Assembly (NCBI GenBank): GCA_949746915.1
Contig: CATKEA010000106.1
Location: 1-6,731, forward strand
From: an uncultured Bacilli bacterium
Lineage (GTDB): Bacteria; Bacillota_I; Bacilli_A; RF39; UBA660
DNA length: 6,731 nucleotides
Reading direction: 5' to 3'
Under the pieces are notes generated by a model. It was given only the letters and a program-made list of their open reading frames with translations, had not been told where the DNA came from and did not search any database. Below, piece after piece: positions 1 to 6,512 of this stretch (position 1 is the stretch's first letter; each line of letters opens with the position of its first letter). A program made the translations under genes and the position numbers.

Positions 1-35
1 CTTAGTGGCATAAATTAGAGTGAGGAGGGATAATT

Positions 36-566
36 ATGGCAAGTACAAGAGAAATTGTTACAAAAGCAGTACTTGGAAAAGGAAAGAGAACTTTTAGTAC
101 GACTAATTCTGTTACTCCAGAAGTTGCTCCTAGTACTATTCTAGGATGCTGGGTTATCAATCATACTTTTAGTGGACATAAAAATAAAGATAGAATTGAA
201 ATTTCCGGAAGTTATGATGTAAATATTTGGTATTCTTGTTTTGATGATACGAAAACAGAAGTTGTTAGAGATAGTAATACTTATAGAGAAGTTGTAAATA
301 TTAAGAGAAAAGAAGATAGTGATGTTACTAATGAAGAGATAATTGTTAGAAGTTTAAAACAACCTTCATGTATTAAAGCGGAAATAGTAGATGGAAAGAT
401 TGTTTATACAATAGAAAAGGAATTGGGTATTGAGCTAGTAGGAGATACTAAAGTTAAGATTGCTTATGATGAAGAAGAAGATCCTTGGGATGATTTAATA
501 GATGATAATGATTTTGATGTAGCAGAAAAGCAAATAGATGAAGAAGTAAAAGAAAATTATTTATAA
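36..566 (+). CDS. cotE: Outer spore coat morphogenetic protein CotE
   Basis: CotE is a morphogenetic protein that assembles around the forespore and recruits outer-coat proteins. This 176-residue product matches what I know of the Bacillus protein closely. The N-terminus MASTREIVTKAV parallels the Bacillus MSEYREIITKAV, followed by a P-S-T-I-L-G-C-W-V-I-N-H block (residues 33-43), a Y-D-V-N-I-W-Y-S segment (about 59-66), the T-K-T-E-V-V motif and a late L-V-G-D-T-K-V stretch. The last ~35 residues are very acidic (EEEDPWDD, then more D/E), as in known CotE, and length is close to the usual ~180. The ATG at 36 has a strong ribosome binding site, GAGGAGGG (22-29), six bases upstream. It is the only clear sporulation gene here. 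It ends 17 bp before the rpsP -35 box with no obvious U-tract terminator between. Its promoter lies outside the window; sporulation-sigma control is expected from the family but not visible. Confidence 0.9.
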   Translation: MASTREIVTKAVLGKGKRTFSTTNSVTPEVAPSTILGCWVINHTFSGHKNKDRIEISGSYDVNIWYSCFDDTKTEVVRDSNTYREVVNIKRKEDSDVTNEEIIVRSLKQPSCIKAEIVDGKIVYTIEKELGIELVGDTKVKIAYDEEEDPWDDLIDDNDFDVAEKQIDEEVKENYL

Positions 567-568
567 GT

Positions 569-588
569 GTTAACAAAAATATGTTGAC
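569..588. repeat. Imperfect inverted repeat overlapping the rpsP -35 box
   Basis: GTTAACA (569-575) and TGTTGAC (582-588) form a 7-bp inverted repeat around a six-base AT spacer, with one G-T pair. The right arm covers most of the TTGACA -35 box of the rpsP promoter. No T-run follows the right arm, so it does not look like a terminator for cotE. Its position would suit a repressor operator, but the half-sites may simply be chance in AT-rich DNA. The function is inferred only. Confidence 0.3.
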
Positions 589-612
589 AGCTATATTAGA
601 TAATGCTATAAT
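584..612 (+). promoter_or_regulatory. Full-consensus extended -10 sigma-A promoter for rpsP-khpA
   Basis: TTGACA (584-589) and TATAAT (607-612) are both perfect matches, separated by the optimal 17 bp. A TGC triplet directly upstream of the -10 box (604-606) adds the extended -10 TGn element. Transcription should start near 619, giving a leader of about 27 nt that holds only the GGAGG ribosome binding site. This fits a strong constitutive promoter for a ribosomal protein gene. Confidence 0.9.
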
Positions 613-645
613 AACTTCAGAAATTTATGAATGGAGGAAAAAATT

Positions 646-912
646 ATGGCAGTTAAATTAAGACTTACAAGAATGGGTGCTAAGAAGAGACCTACATACC
701 GTATTGTAGCAAGTGATTCTCGTGTAAAAAGAGATGGTAAATATCTTGAGTTAGTTGGTACTTATAATCCAATTAGTAAAGAAACAAAAATCAATGAAGA
801 AGTTGCTTTAAAATGGTTAAATACAGGTGCTCAACCATCTGATACAGTTAAAAACTTATTCAGTAAAGCTGGAATTATGGCTAAGTTTGCTGAATCTAAA
901 CAAGGTAAATAG
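646..912 (+). CDS. rpsP: 30S ribosomal protein S16
   Basis: S16 binds 16S rRNA and is needed for assembly of the 30S subunit. The 88-residue product opens with [16 protein letters not shown] and continues with [10 protein letters not shown], the hallmark N-terminal block of S16. A G-T-Y-N-P motif follows and then the conserved [12 protein letters not shown] segment (about 58-68). Length is typical for Bacillota. An in-frame ATG exists at 631, but the GGAGG (633-637) lies inside that extension, eight bases before the ATG at 646, and the family starts at M-A-V-K. The start is therefore at 646. It is the first gene of a two-gene unit with khpA, two bases downstream, and is driven by the perfect promoter at 584-612. 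Confidence 0.97.
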   Translation: MAVKLRLTRMGAKKRPTYRIVASDSRVKRDGKYLELVGTYNPISKETKINEEVALKWLNTGAQPSDTVKNLFSKAGIMAKFAESKQGK

Positions 913-914
913 TT

Positions 915-1163
915 ATGGATTTAGTTCAATTAACTGAATACATTGTGAAAAGTATAGTTGTTAACAAGGAAAGTGTTTCAGTCAAAGAATTTGAAACAGA
1001 TGAGGAAAATACTACATTAATTCAAGTTCTAGTTGATAGTGAGGATATTGGAAGAGTTCTTGGTAAACAAAGAAGAATGGCTAATTCAATACGTACATTA
1101 GTGCAAGCTAGTAGTTCCTTACAAAATAAAGGTAGAGTTAGAATTGAAGTAGATAACTTTTAG
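915..1163 (+). CDS. khpA: KH-domain RNA-binding protein KhpA (YlqC family)
   Basis: This 82-residue, single-KH-domain protein belongs to the family usually encoded directly after rpsP. In streptococci and relatives KhpA pairs with KhpB/Jag and binds RNA to influence cell elongation and division. The N-terminus (LTEYIVKSIV) and the V-L-V-D-S-E-D-I-G-R-V-L-G-K-Q core (about 38-52) match. The conserved GXXG loop, normally G-K-Q-G, reads G-K-Q-R at residues 50-53, so the second glycine is arginine. The following R-x-A-x-x-I-R-T-L-V helix is intact. The ATG lies two bases after the rpsP stop; the only ribosome-binding-like site is AAGGT (902-906) inside rpsP, which suggests translational coupling. 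The usual next genes rimM, trmD and rplS are absent; a terminator follows at once. Confidence 0.92.
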   Translation: MDLVQLTEYIVKSIVVNKESVSVKEFETDEENTTLIQVLVDSEDIGRVLGKQRRMANSIRTLVQASSSLQNKGRVRIEVDNF

Positions 1164-1190
1164 AAGAAGAGATATTTCTCTTTTTTTATT
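1164..1190 (+). terminator. Intrinsic terminator of rpsP-khpA
   Basis: Immediately after the khpA stop, AAGAAGAGA (1164-1172) pairs with TCTCTTTTT (1177-1185) over nine positions, one of them G-U, around a TATT loop. The T-run covers 1181-1187. The stem is AU-rich and modest. It sits between two convergent genes, and its T-run reaches the stop codon of the minus-strand membrane protein gene. The opposite strand offers only a weak pyrimidine run, so termination there is less certain. Confidence 0.7.
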
Positions 1191-1668
1191 TTATAAAAAT
1201 AGTGGCTAAAGCATCAGTTAAAAAAATAATTATAAGGATAATTATAATATCATTTTTAATTTTAGGAATAAATTTTTCTGATATTGGTTTAATTATGTAG
1301 ATAAATAAGATACTTGCTAATCCCCATACAAAGGACATTTCTAAAGAAGTATATTTGAGTATTGGAAATAGGTGTTTTTCGTAATTCCAGAAAGTTTTAT
1401 GAAAAATCAGTCTAATTAGAATACCACCTATTAATTCCATTGTAGACAAAATAATGAAGCCAATTAGAAAATTAAGAAAAAATCTGGTAGTTTTATTTTG
1501 ATATTTTTTGTTGATAATTCGGTTAAAAAAAATAATTATACAAATACCTATTCCATATATTGGTGTCCAATATCCAGTTAAAATTCCAGGATCTTGGTTT
1601 TGATAGAAAAAAGTTTCTAGGAAGTGTCCTAGTATTGAGAATAAGAAAAAATTTTTTAAATAGTACAT
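1186..1668 (-). CDS. Putative CmpB-like multi-pass membrane protein (PF06541 type)
   Basis: This 160-residue, very hydrophobic protein has about five predicted membrane segments (residues ~3-21, 35-49, 62-88, 107-127, 140-158). Family features I recognise are S-I-L-G-H-F-L-E-T near the N-terminus, the G-I-L-T-G-Y-W-T-P-I-Y-G-I-G block (28-41), M-E-L-I-G-G (77-82), W-N-Y (94-96) and a late F-V-W-G (113-116). These match the pattern called putative ABC-transporter type IV (CmpB), whose biochemical role is unsettled; no ATPase partner lies nearby. An ATG at 1680 would add four residues but has no ribosome binding site. The ATG at 1668 has GGTGA five bases upstream and is preferred. The gene converges on khpA and is divergent from uppS, so it seems to be a stand-alone transcription unit. 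Family assignment is from remembered motifs, not a search. Confidence 0.75.
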   Translation of the reverse strand: MYYLKNFFLFSILGHFLETFFYQNQDPGILTGYWTPIYGIGICIIIFFNRIINKKYQNKTTRFFLNFLIGFIILSTMELIGGILIRLIFHKTFWNYEKHLFPILKYTSLEMSFVWGLASILFIYIIKPISEKFIPKIKNDIIIILIIIFLTDALATIFIK

Positions 1669-1706
1669 GTAAATCACCATTATTAGTTTGGAAACTTATG
1701 GTAAAA

Positions 1707-1736
1707 CTTATACAAAAAGATTGTAGTAATTGTTTA
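1707..1736 (-). promoter_or_regulatory. Weak candidate promoter for the minus-strand membrane protein gene
   Basis: Read on the minus strand, TAAACA (1736-1731, four of six matches to the -35 consensus) and TATAAG (1712-1707, five of six matches to the -10) are 18 bp apart. Transcription would start near 1700, about 32 nt before the preferred start codon. It overlaps the candidate uppS promoter on the other strand. In such AT-rich DNA this could be chance. Confidence 0.25.
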
Positions 1737-1749
1737 TTTGTAATATAAT
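1721..1749 (+). promoter_or_regulatory. Candidate sigma-A promoter for uppS-cdsA-rseP
   Basis: A perfect TATAAT (1744-1749) lies 17 bp downstream of TTGTAG (1721-1726), which matches the -35 consensus at three of six positions. Transcription would begin near 1756, leaving a leader of about 18 nt that contains the AAGGTGG ribosome binding site (1761-1767). The -35 box is weak, so this is a likely but moderate promoter. The 93-bp divergent gap (1681-1773) contains nothing else I can identify. Confidence 0.55.
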
Positions 1750-1773
1750 ATATTTGTAGTAAGGTGGAATAAT

Positions 1774-2481
1774 ATGAATGAAAATATACCAGTACATGTT
1801 GGAATTATAATGGATGGAAATGGCAGATGGGCAACAGAACGTGGACTTGAAAGAAGTATGGGACATAAAAGTGGTGTTAAAAATTTAAAAACTTTGTGTA
1901 CTTATATTTTCGAAAGAGGTGTTAAGGTTTTATCTGTTTATGCTTTTTCTACTGAAAATTTTAAGCGTGAAAAAAAAGAAGTTGATTTTTTAATGAGTTT
2001 ATTTGTGGAAAGCTTTTATAAAGAATTTTCTTTTTTAAAGGATAATGGTATTAAAGTTATGTTTTCTGGTAGAAGAGAACCACTTCCTCGAAAAGTATTA
2101 GAGGTTATGGATAGAATGACTTTAGAAACTAGTGATTTTGATGGACCAATATTTAATATTTGTTTAAATTATGGTGGTCAAGATGAAATCGTTGATATGG
2201 TTAAAAATATCAGTAAATTGGTCAGTAATCAGAATATAGAAATAGAAGATATTACTAAGGAAGTCGTTAATAAAAATTTATACCAGGATTTACCTCCGCT
2301 TGATTTAGTTATTAGGACAAGTGGTGAACAGCGTATTAGTAATTTTATGCTTTATCAGTCTTCTTATGCTGAGTATTATTTTCCAAAGGTATATTTTCCA
2401 GATTTCAACAATGATGAGTTTGATATTGCAATAGAAGAATTTCAAAAGAGAAATAGAAGATTTGGAGGAAATAAAAAATGA
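1774..2481 (+). CDS. uppS: Isoprenyl transferase (undecaprenyl diphosphate synthase)
   Basis: UppS is a cytosolic cis-prenyltransferase that extends farnesyl diphosphate with isopentenyl diphosphate to C55, the lipid carrier for peptidoglycan and teichoic acid synthesis. The 235-residue product carries the family motifs in order: I-I-M-D-G-N-G-R-W-A (residues 11-20, Mg-binding D14), G-H-K-S-G (30-34, with the conserved His), Y-A-F-S-T-E-N-F (56-63, with the conserved Glu), L-N-Y-G-G (131-135), R-T-S-G-E-Q-R-I-S-N (181-190) and Y-A-E (198-200). It ends with the usual R-R-F-G-G. Length is normal or slightly short. The start has AAGGTGG six bases upstream. Its stop overlaps the cdsA start in an ATGA arrangement, indicating co-translation. 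After the L-N-Y-G-G motif, Gln stands where Arg is common, a minor variation. Confidence 0.96.
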   Translation: MNENIPVHVGIIMDGNGRWATERGLERSMGHKSGVKNLKTLCTYIFERGVKVLSVYAFSTENFKREKKEVDFLMSLFVESFYKEFSFLKDNGIKVMFSGRREPLPRKVLEVMDRMTLETSDFDGPIFNICLNYGGQDEIVDMVKNISKLVSNQNIEIEDITKEVVNKNLYQDLPPLDLVIRTSGEQRISNFMLYQSSYAEYYFPKVYFPDFNNDEFDIAIEEFQKRNRRFGGNKK

Positions 2482-3275
2482 AAACAAGAGTAATTAGTGC
2501 AATTATATTAACTTTAATATTTATCCCGTTTTTATATTTAGGTGGAATACCTTTTGCTTCTTTGATGTTGGTTTTAGGAATATTTTCACTTAGAGAAATG
2601 TTAAATTTAAAAAAGGATCGAGTTATGCCTTTTATTATTCAATTATTAGCATATTTGTCTTTATCATTTTTGATACTTGTCGATTACGATTCGACTGATA
2701 TAGCTATTGTTTTGGATTATAAGATGCTAACATTTTTAGTATTTGCTTTAATAATGCCAATAGTTCTAATTAATGATGATAAAAAGTATAATATAGAAGA
2801 TGCATTATATGTACTTGGTAGTGTATTGTTCTTAGGATTATCGTTTAATTTGCTTGTTTTAACGAGAAATTATTCACTTGATTATTTATTATATTTCTTT
2901 GCTATAACTATTTCAACTGATGTATTTGCCTTTGTTATTGGAAAATTAGTTGGTATACATAAACTTGCTAAAGACATTTCTCCGAATAAGACAATTGAAG
3001 GATTAATTGGGGGAACTGTAATGGGAACATTTATTCCAGTTATGTTTTATATTACAGTAATAGATTCTAATTTTTCTTTACAGTTATTATTACTTGTTAC
3101 AATTAGTTTAAGTTTAATAAGTCAATTGGGAGATTTGGTTTTTTCAGCAATAAAGAGACATTTTAAGATTAAAGATTTTTCAAATATGATACCTGGTCAT
3201 GGTGGAATATTAGATCGTTTTGATAGTATTATTTTTGTTATTTTAGGTGCTATATTGTTTTTAGGCATTATTTAA
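2478..3275 (+). CDS. cdsA: Phosphatidate cytidylyltransferase (CDP-diglyceride synthase)
   Basis: CdsA is an integral membrane enzyme that makes CDP-diacylglycerol from CTP and phosphatidic acid, the branch point of bacterial phospholipid synthesis. The 265-residue protein is strongly hydrophobic with roughly eight membrane segments. Near the C-terminus it has the full family signature between residues 223 and 249: S-A-I-K-R, then K-D-F, then P-G-H-G-G-I-L-D-R-F-D. Upstream is the D-V-F-A-F-V-I-G-K block (148-156) and the I-S-P-N-K-T-I-E-G motif (167-175), both typical. The ATG overlaps the uppS stop and has GGAGGA (2464-2469) eight bases upstream, within uppS. In Bacillus subtilis the next gene is dxr; here only 28 bp follow before rseP, with no terminator. 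Confidence 0.96.
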   Translation: MKTRVISAIILTLIFIPFLYLGGIPFASLMLVLGIFSLREMLNLKKDRVMPFIIQLLAYLSLSFLILVDYDSTDIAIVLDYKMLTFLVFALIMPIVLINDDKKYNIEDALYVLGSVLFLGLSFNLLVLTRNYSLDYLLYFFAITISTDVFAFVIGKLVGIHKLAKDISPNKTIEGLIGGTVMGTFIPVMFYITVIDSNFSLQLLLLVTISLSLISQLGDLVFSAIKRHFKIKDFSNMIPGHGGILDRFDSIIFVILGAILFLGII

Positions 3276-3303
3276 TGAATAATTATAAAGGTAAGGTGAT
3301 ATT

Positions 3304-4350
3304 TTGTTAACATTAATTTTATTTATATTTGTTCTTGGAATTATTGTTCTTGTTCATGAATTTGGACATTTCCTTTTTGCTAAGATGTTTGGTATCTATG
3401 TTTATGAGTTTTCAATTGGTATGGGACCTAAATTATTTGGTTTTAAAGGAAAAGGTGGAGAAACCGAATATAATATTAGAGCAATTCCAGTTGGTGGTTT
3501 TGTACAACTTGCTGGTGAAGAAGTAGATGATGATAAAAAGGTTCCTAGAGATAGAAAGTTATTTGCTAAACCAGTTTGGCAAAGATTTCTTGTAATGTTT
3601 TTTGGAGCAGGATTTAATTTTGTTTTGGCTTTAGTTATTTTGTTTGGGATTGGTATCATTTGTGGTGCTCCTTCTACTAGTAGTAAGCTTACTAGTGTAG
3701 ATGAAAATTTGCCTGCGTATAAAGCTGGTATTGAAACAGGAGACACTGTTATATCTATTAATAATAATAAGATCAGAACTAATGATGATTTAGCGATATA
3801 TCTTGAGCTTGCTAATAAGGAAAAAGACATAAAGTTTGTTGTTAAAAAGGAAAATGGTAGTGAGAAATCTTATAATGTACGTCCTGAAAAAGTTAAAGAT
3901 GATGAGGGAAATGTAAGTTATAAAATTGGTATTGGCTTTGGTGGAACTCGTGAACATGGTTTTGTTGAGGCTGTTAAGTTTACTTTTGTCAAGACAGGTT
4001 CATTACTTAGACAAATGATTATTACATTAAAAGGTTTATTTACTGGTGGAATAGGTGTTGGTCAGTTAAGTGGTCCAGTTGGAATTTATTCAATAGTTGG
4101 TACTCAGGCTAAACAGGGAGTTGAAAATATTTTCTATTTGATTGCATTACTTAGTATCAATGTTGGATTTATTAATTTAATTCCATTTCCAGCTTTTGAT
4201 GGAGGAAGAATCTTATTCTTATTTATAGAAAAGATTAAAGGTAGTCCAGTTAAGCCAGAAACAGAAAATAAAATTCATACAGTTGGGTTCTTAATTTTAA
4301 TGGCTTTGATGCTTTATATTACATTTAATGACATATTTAAATTATTTTAG
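3304..4350 (+). CDS. rseP: Site-2 intramembrane zinc metalloprotease RseP/RasP
   Basis: RseP cuts membrane-embedded substrates such as anti-sigma factors and signal-peptide remnants within the lipid bilayer. The 348-residue product has the zinc-binding H-E-F-G-H motif at residues 18-22 in the first membrane segment, a second segment at about 96-121, one PDZ domain (about 125-200, with A-G-I-E-T-G-D-T-V-I-S-I-N at 141-153), and the third zinc ligand in N-L-I-P-F-P-A-F-D-G-G (291-301, ligand D299). The family LDG triplet reads FDG here. A last membrane segment lies near the C-terminus. The start is a TTG at 3304, four bases after AAGGTGA (3293-3299). The next ATG falls after the zinc motif, so TTG must be the start. 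It is the last gene of the uppS-cdsA-rseP unit. Confidence 0.95.
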   Translation: MLTLILFIFVLGIIVLVHEFGHFLFAKMFGIYVYEFSIGMGPKLFGFKGKGGETEYNIRAIPVGGFVQLAGEEVDDDKKVPRDRKLFAKPVWQRFLVMFFGAGFNFVLALVILFGIGIICGAPSTSSKLTSVDENLPAYKAGIETGDTVISINNNKIRTNDDLAIYLELANKEKDIKFVVKKENGSEKSYNVRPEKVKDDEGNVSYKIGIGFGGTREHGFVEAVKFTFVKTGSLLRQMIITLKGLFTGGIGVGQLSGPVGIYSIVGTQAKQGVENIFYLIALLSINVGFINLIPFPAFDGGRILFLFIEKIKGSPVKPETENKIHTVGFLILMALMLYITFNDIFKLF

Positions 4351-4356
4351 TAAATT

Positions 4357-4381
4357 AGCTCTTTTACGGAAGAGTTTTTTT
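4357..4381 (+). terminator. Intrinsic terminator of the uppS-cdsA-rseP unit
   Basis: Six bases after the rseP stop, AGCTCTTT (4357-4364) pairs with GAAGAGTT (4369-4376), with G-U pairs at 4364/4369 and 4358/4375, around a TACG loop. A run of seven T follows (4375-4381). The loop resembles a UNCG tetraloop but is closed by U-G rather than the usual C-G. It separates rseP from the promoter of recG. Confidence 0.8.
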
Positions 4382-4402
4382 CTTGTAATCTTTATTTTTT
4401 TG

Positions 4403-4431
4403 TTTTCATTTTTTTGGTTTTGTGATATAAT
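4403..4431 (+). promoter_or_regulatory. Extended -10 sigma-A promoter for recG
   Basis: TATAAT (4426-4431) is perfect and is preceded by TGA (4423-4425), giving an extended -10. TTTTCA (4403-4408) lies 17 bp upstream and matches the -35 consensus at four of six positions. Transcription should start near 4438, about 19 nt before the recG ATG. Together with the rseP terminator this makes recG an independent transcription unit. Confidence 0.7.
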
Positions 4432-4456
4432 ACGAGAGAATGTTAGAGGTGGCAGT

Positions 4457-6448
4457 ATGGAAGTTTCTAGTGTAAAAGGAATTGGTCCAAAGTCGTTGGC
4501 TTTGCTTAATAAAATAGGAATTTATACGGTTGATGATTTAGTAACACATTATCCATTTAGATATGATGTGCTTAAGAGAAGTAATTTAAAAGAAGTTGAA
4601 CAGGATGAAAAAGTTATAATAGATGGAAAGGTAGAGAGTGTACCTATATTACTTAGATTTAAAGCAGGATTAAATAAACTTAATTTTAGATTGGTTACTG
4701 CTAGTGGTGTAGTTGGGGTTTCTATTTTTAATCGAGCTTTTTTGAAGCCTAATTTAGAAATTGGGGCTAATGTAATTGTTCTTGGTAAGTTTGATAAAAG
4801 TAAGAATGTTATTACAGCTAGTGATATTAAATTTGGCCTTTTAGGAAAAGAGGAAAAGATAGAATCAGTTTATCATTGTACTAATGGTCTTACTAATAAG
4901 CAGATTTCTACTTATGTTAATACAGCATTATTGATGAATAGTAAAGATATTACAGATTTTATTCCTGAGAAGTACTCTGTTAAATATAAATTTTTGAATA
5001 AAAAAACAGCACTTAATATAGTTCATAATCCACCTTCTGCTTTAAAATTACGTGAAGCTAAAGTTCGACTTAAGTATGAGGAATTATTTGCTTTTATGTT
5101 TAAGATTAATTATTTAAAGGAGCAACATCGTTTAGAAAAAGGTGGTATAGCTAGGGATATTGATTTTGAGAAGATTAATGCTTTTATAAACAAATTGTCT
5201 TTTGAACTTACTAAGGATCAAAAGAAAGCTGTTGATGAAATACTTAAAGATCTTAATAAAAAGGTAAGAATGAATAGACTTTTACAAGGTGATGTTGGTA
5301 GTGGTAAGACAATTGTTGCTTTTATTTCGATGTATGCTAATTATCTTAGTGGTTATCAAAGTGCTTTGATGGCTCCAACTGAAATTCTTGTTATTCAACA
5401 TTATAATAATTTAAAAGAAATACTTAAGAATACTAATATTAATATTGAATTGTTAACTGGTAGTTTAAATAAGAAGGATAGAGCTGAAATACTTAAGGGT
5501 TTAGAAGATGGAAGTATTGATATGGTAGTTGGAACTCATGCATTAATTCAGAACGATGTTATTTATAAAAGTCTTGGATTGGTAATTACTGATGAACAGC
5601 ATCGTTTTGGTGTTAATCAACGTGCTAATTTACAAAATAAAGGGATTATGCCAGATGTTTTATATATGAGTGCTACTCCAATACCTCGTACTTATGCACT
5701 AACTATTTATGGTGATATGGATGTTTCTACTATAAAAGAATTGCCAAAGGGAAGAAAACCTGTTCAAACTTTTGTAAAAAGTGAGCAAGAAATTAAAGAA
5801 GTTTTAGAGGCAATGCATGAGGAACTAAAGAATAATCATCAGATTTATGTTATAGCACCATTAATCGAGGAAAGTGAAAATAGTGATTTAACTAATGTTA
5901 TAGAGCTTAAAGATAAGATGAATCTTGCTTTTGGAAGTAAGTTTAGAATAGATTTGGTTCATGGTAAGATGGCAAGTGGTGCTAAAGATTTGATTATGGG
6001 TGAGTTTAAGAATGGTAAGGTTGATATCTTGATTAGTACAACTGTTATCGAAGTTGGTGTTGATGTTGCTAATGCTAGTATGATTGTTATATTTGATGCT
6101 AATCGTTTTGGACTTTCAACTTTACATCAATTAAGAGGACGTGTTGGACGTGGTAATACAGAGTCTAAATGTCTTTTGATAAGTAATTCTGATACTAAAA
6201 GACTACAAATTATGGAGTCAACTCATGATGGTTTTGAAATTAGTGAAGAAGACTTCAAGTTACGTGGTCATGGTGATTTATTTGGAACAAAGCAAAGTGG
6301 GGATATGACATTTAAGATTGCTGATGTCAGAAGTGACTATAAAATTTTAGTTCAGGCTAAAGAGGATTCAAATGAATATTTACTTGACACTTCTAATAAT
6401 GATGAAAAGCTTAAAAAATGCCTTATGGAATCTATTAATCATGGCTAG
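4457..6448 (+). CDS. recG: ATP-dependent DNA helicase RecG
   Basis: RecG is a monomeric double-strand DNA translocase that remodels stalled replication forks and branched recombination intermediates. From the ATG at 4457 the product has 663 residues, close to the usual ~680. It begins with a V-K-G-I-G-P-K helix-hairpin-like segment, then an OB-fold wedge domain (about 50-150). The helicase core has Walker A G-D-V-G-S-G-K-T (278-285), the D-E-Q-H box (379-382), S-A-T-P-I-P-R-T (405-412) and motif VI Q-L-R-G-R-V-G-R-G (558-566). The C-terminal L-R-G-H-G-D-L-F-G-T-K-Q-S-G block (602-615) is typical of RecG. The frame is open back to 4328, but that stretch translates the rseP terminator and the recG promoter. 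The ATG at 4457 has AGAGGTGG (4445-4452) four bases upstream and matches the family N-terminus. No key residue is missing. Confidence 0.97.
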   Translation: MEVSSVKGIGPKSLALLNKIGIYTVDDLVTHYPFRYDVLKRSNLKEVEQDEKVIIDGKVESVPILLRFKAGLNKLNFRLVTASGVVGVSIFNRAFLKPNLEIGANVIVLGKFDKSKNVITASDIKFGLLGKEEKIESVYHCTNGLTNKQISTYVNTALLMNSKDITDFIPEKYSVKYKFLNKKTALNIVHNPPSALKLREAKVRLKYEELFAFMFKINYLKEQHRLEKGGIARDIDFEKINAFINKLSFELTKDQKKAVDEILKDLNKKVRMNRLLQGDVGSGKTIVAFISMYANYLSGYQSALMAPTEILVIQHYNNLKEILKNTNINIELLTGSLNKKDRAEILKGLEDGSIDMVVGTHALIQNDVIYKSLGLVITDEQHRFGVNQRANLQNKGIMPDVLYMSATPIPRTYALTIYGDMDVSTIKELPKGRKPVQTFVKSEQEIKEVLEAMHEELKNNHQIYVIAPLIEESENSDLTNVIELKDKMNLAFGSKFRIDLVHGKMASGAKDLIMGEFKNGKVDILISTTVIEVGVDVANASMIVIFDANRFGLSTLHQLRGRVGRGNTESKCLLISNSDTKRLQIMESTHDGFEISEEDFKLRGHGDLFGTKQSGDMTFKIADVRSDYKILVQAKEDSNEYLLDTSNNDEKLKKCLMESINHG

Positions 6449-6477
6449 TATAATAGTGTAAAGTATGAAAAAATAGA

Positions 6478-6506
6478 TTGACTTTTTATTGGTAAAATAT
6501 TATGAT
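6478..6506 (+). promoter_or_regulatory. Candidate sigma-A promoter downstream of recG
   Basis: TTGACT (6478-6483, five of six) and TATGAT (6501-6506, five of six) are separated by exactly 17 bp. The predicted start, near 6513, falls at the first base of the first of a series of hairpins, and no reading frame with a ribosome binding site follows. It would therefore drive a non-coding RNA. This is only a sequence match, with no transcript evidence. Confidence 0.5.
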
Positions 6507-6512
6507 TAATTT

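Noticed and set aside
9..16. CATAAATT resembling a sporulation sigma-E -10 box upstream of cotE
   Set aside because: It would place the transcription start inside the ribosome binding site, and the -35 region is outside the window.
631..645. Five-residue N-terminal extension of S16
   Set aside because: The extension consists of the ribosome binding site (GGAGG) for the conserved M-A-V-K start at 646.
1560..1748. Plus-strand open frame of 62 codons across the start of the minus-strand membrane gene
   Set aside because: It overlaps a well-supported gene, has no recognisable motifs and runs through the candidate uppS promoter.
3402..3830. Long minus-strand open frame inside rseP
   Set aside because: It is a shadow of the rseP coding sequence, with no ribosome binding site context or recognisable protein motifs.
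4328..4456. N-terminal hydrophobic extension of RecG from an upstream in-frame ATG
   Set aside because: The stretch overlaps the end of rseP and translates its T-rich terminator and the recG promoter. The ATG at 4457 has a good ribosome binding site and fits the family N-terminus.
6449..6454. TATAAT directly after the recG stop as a promoter
   Set aside because: The sequence 17 bp upstream (TGGAAT) matches the -35 consensus poorly and there is no TGn extension; the pair at 6478-6506 is much better.
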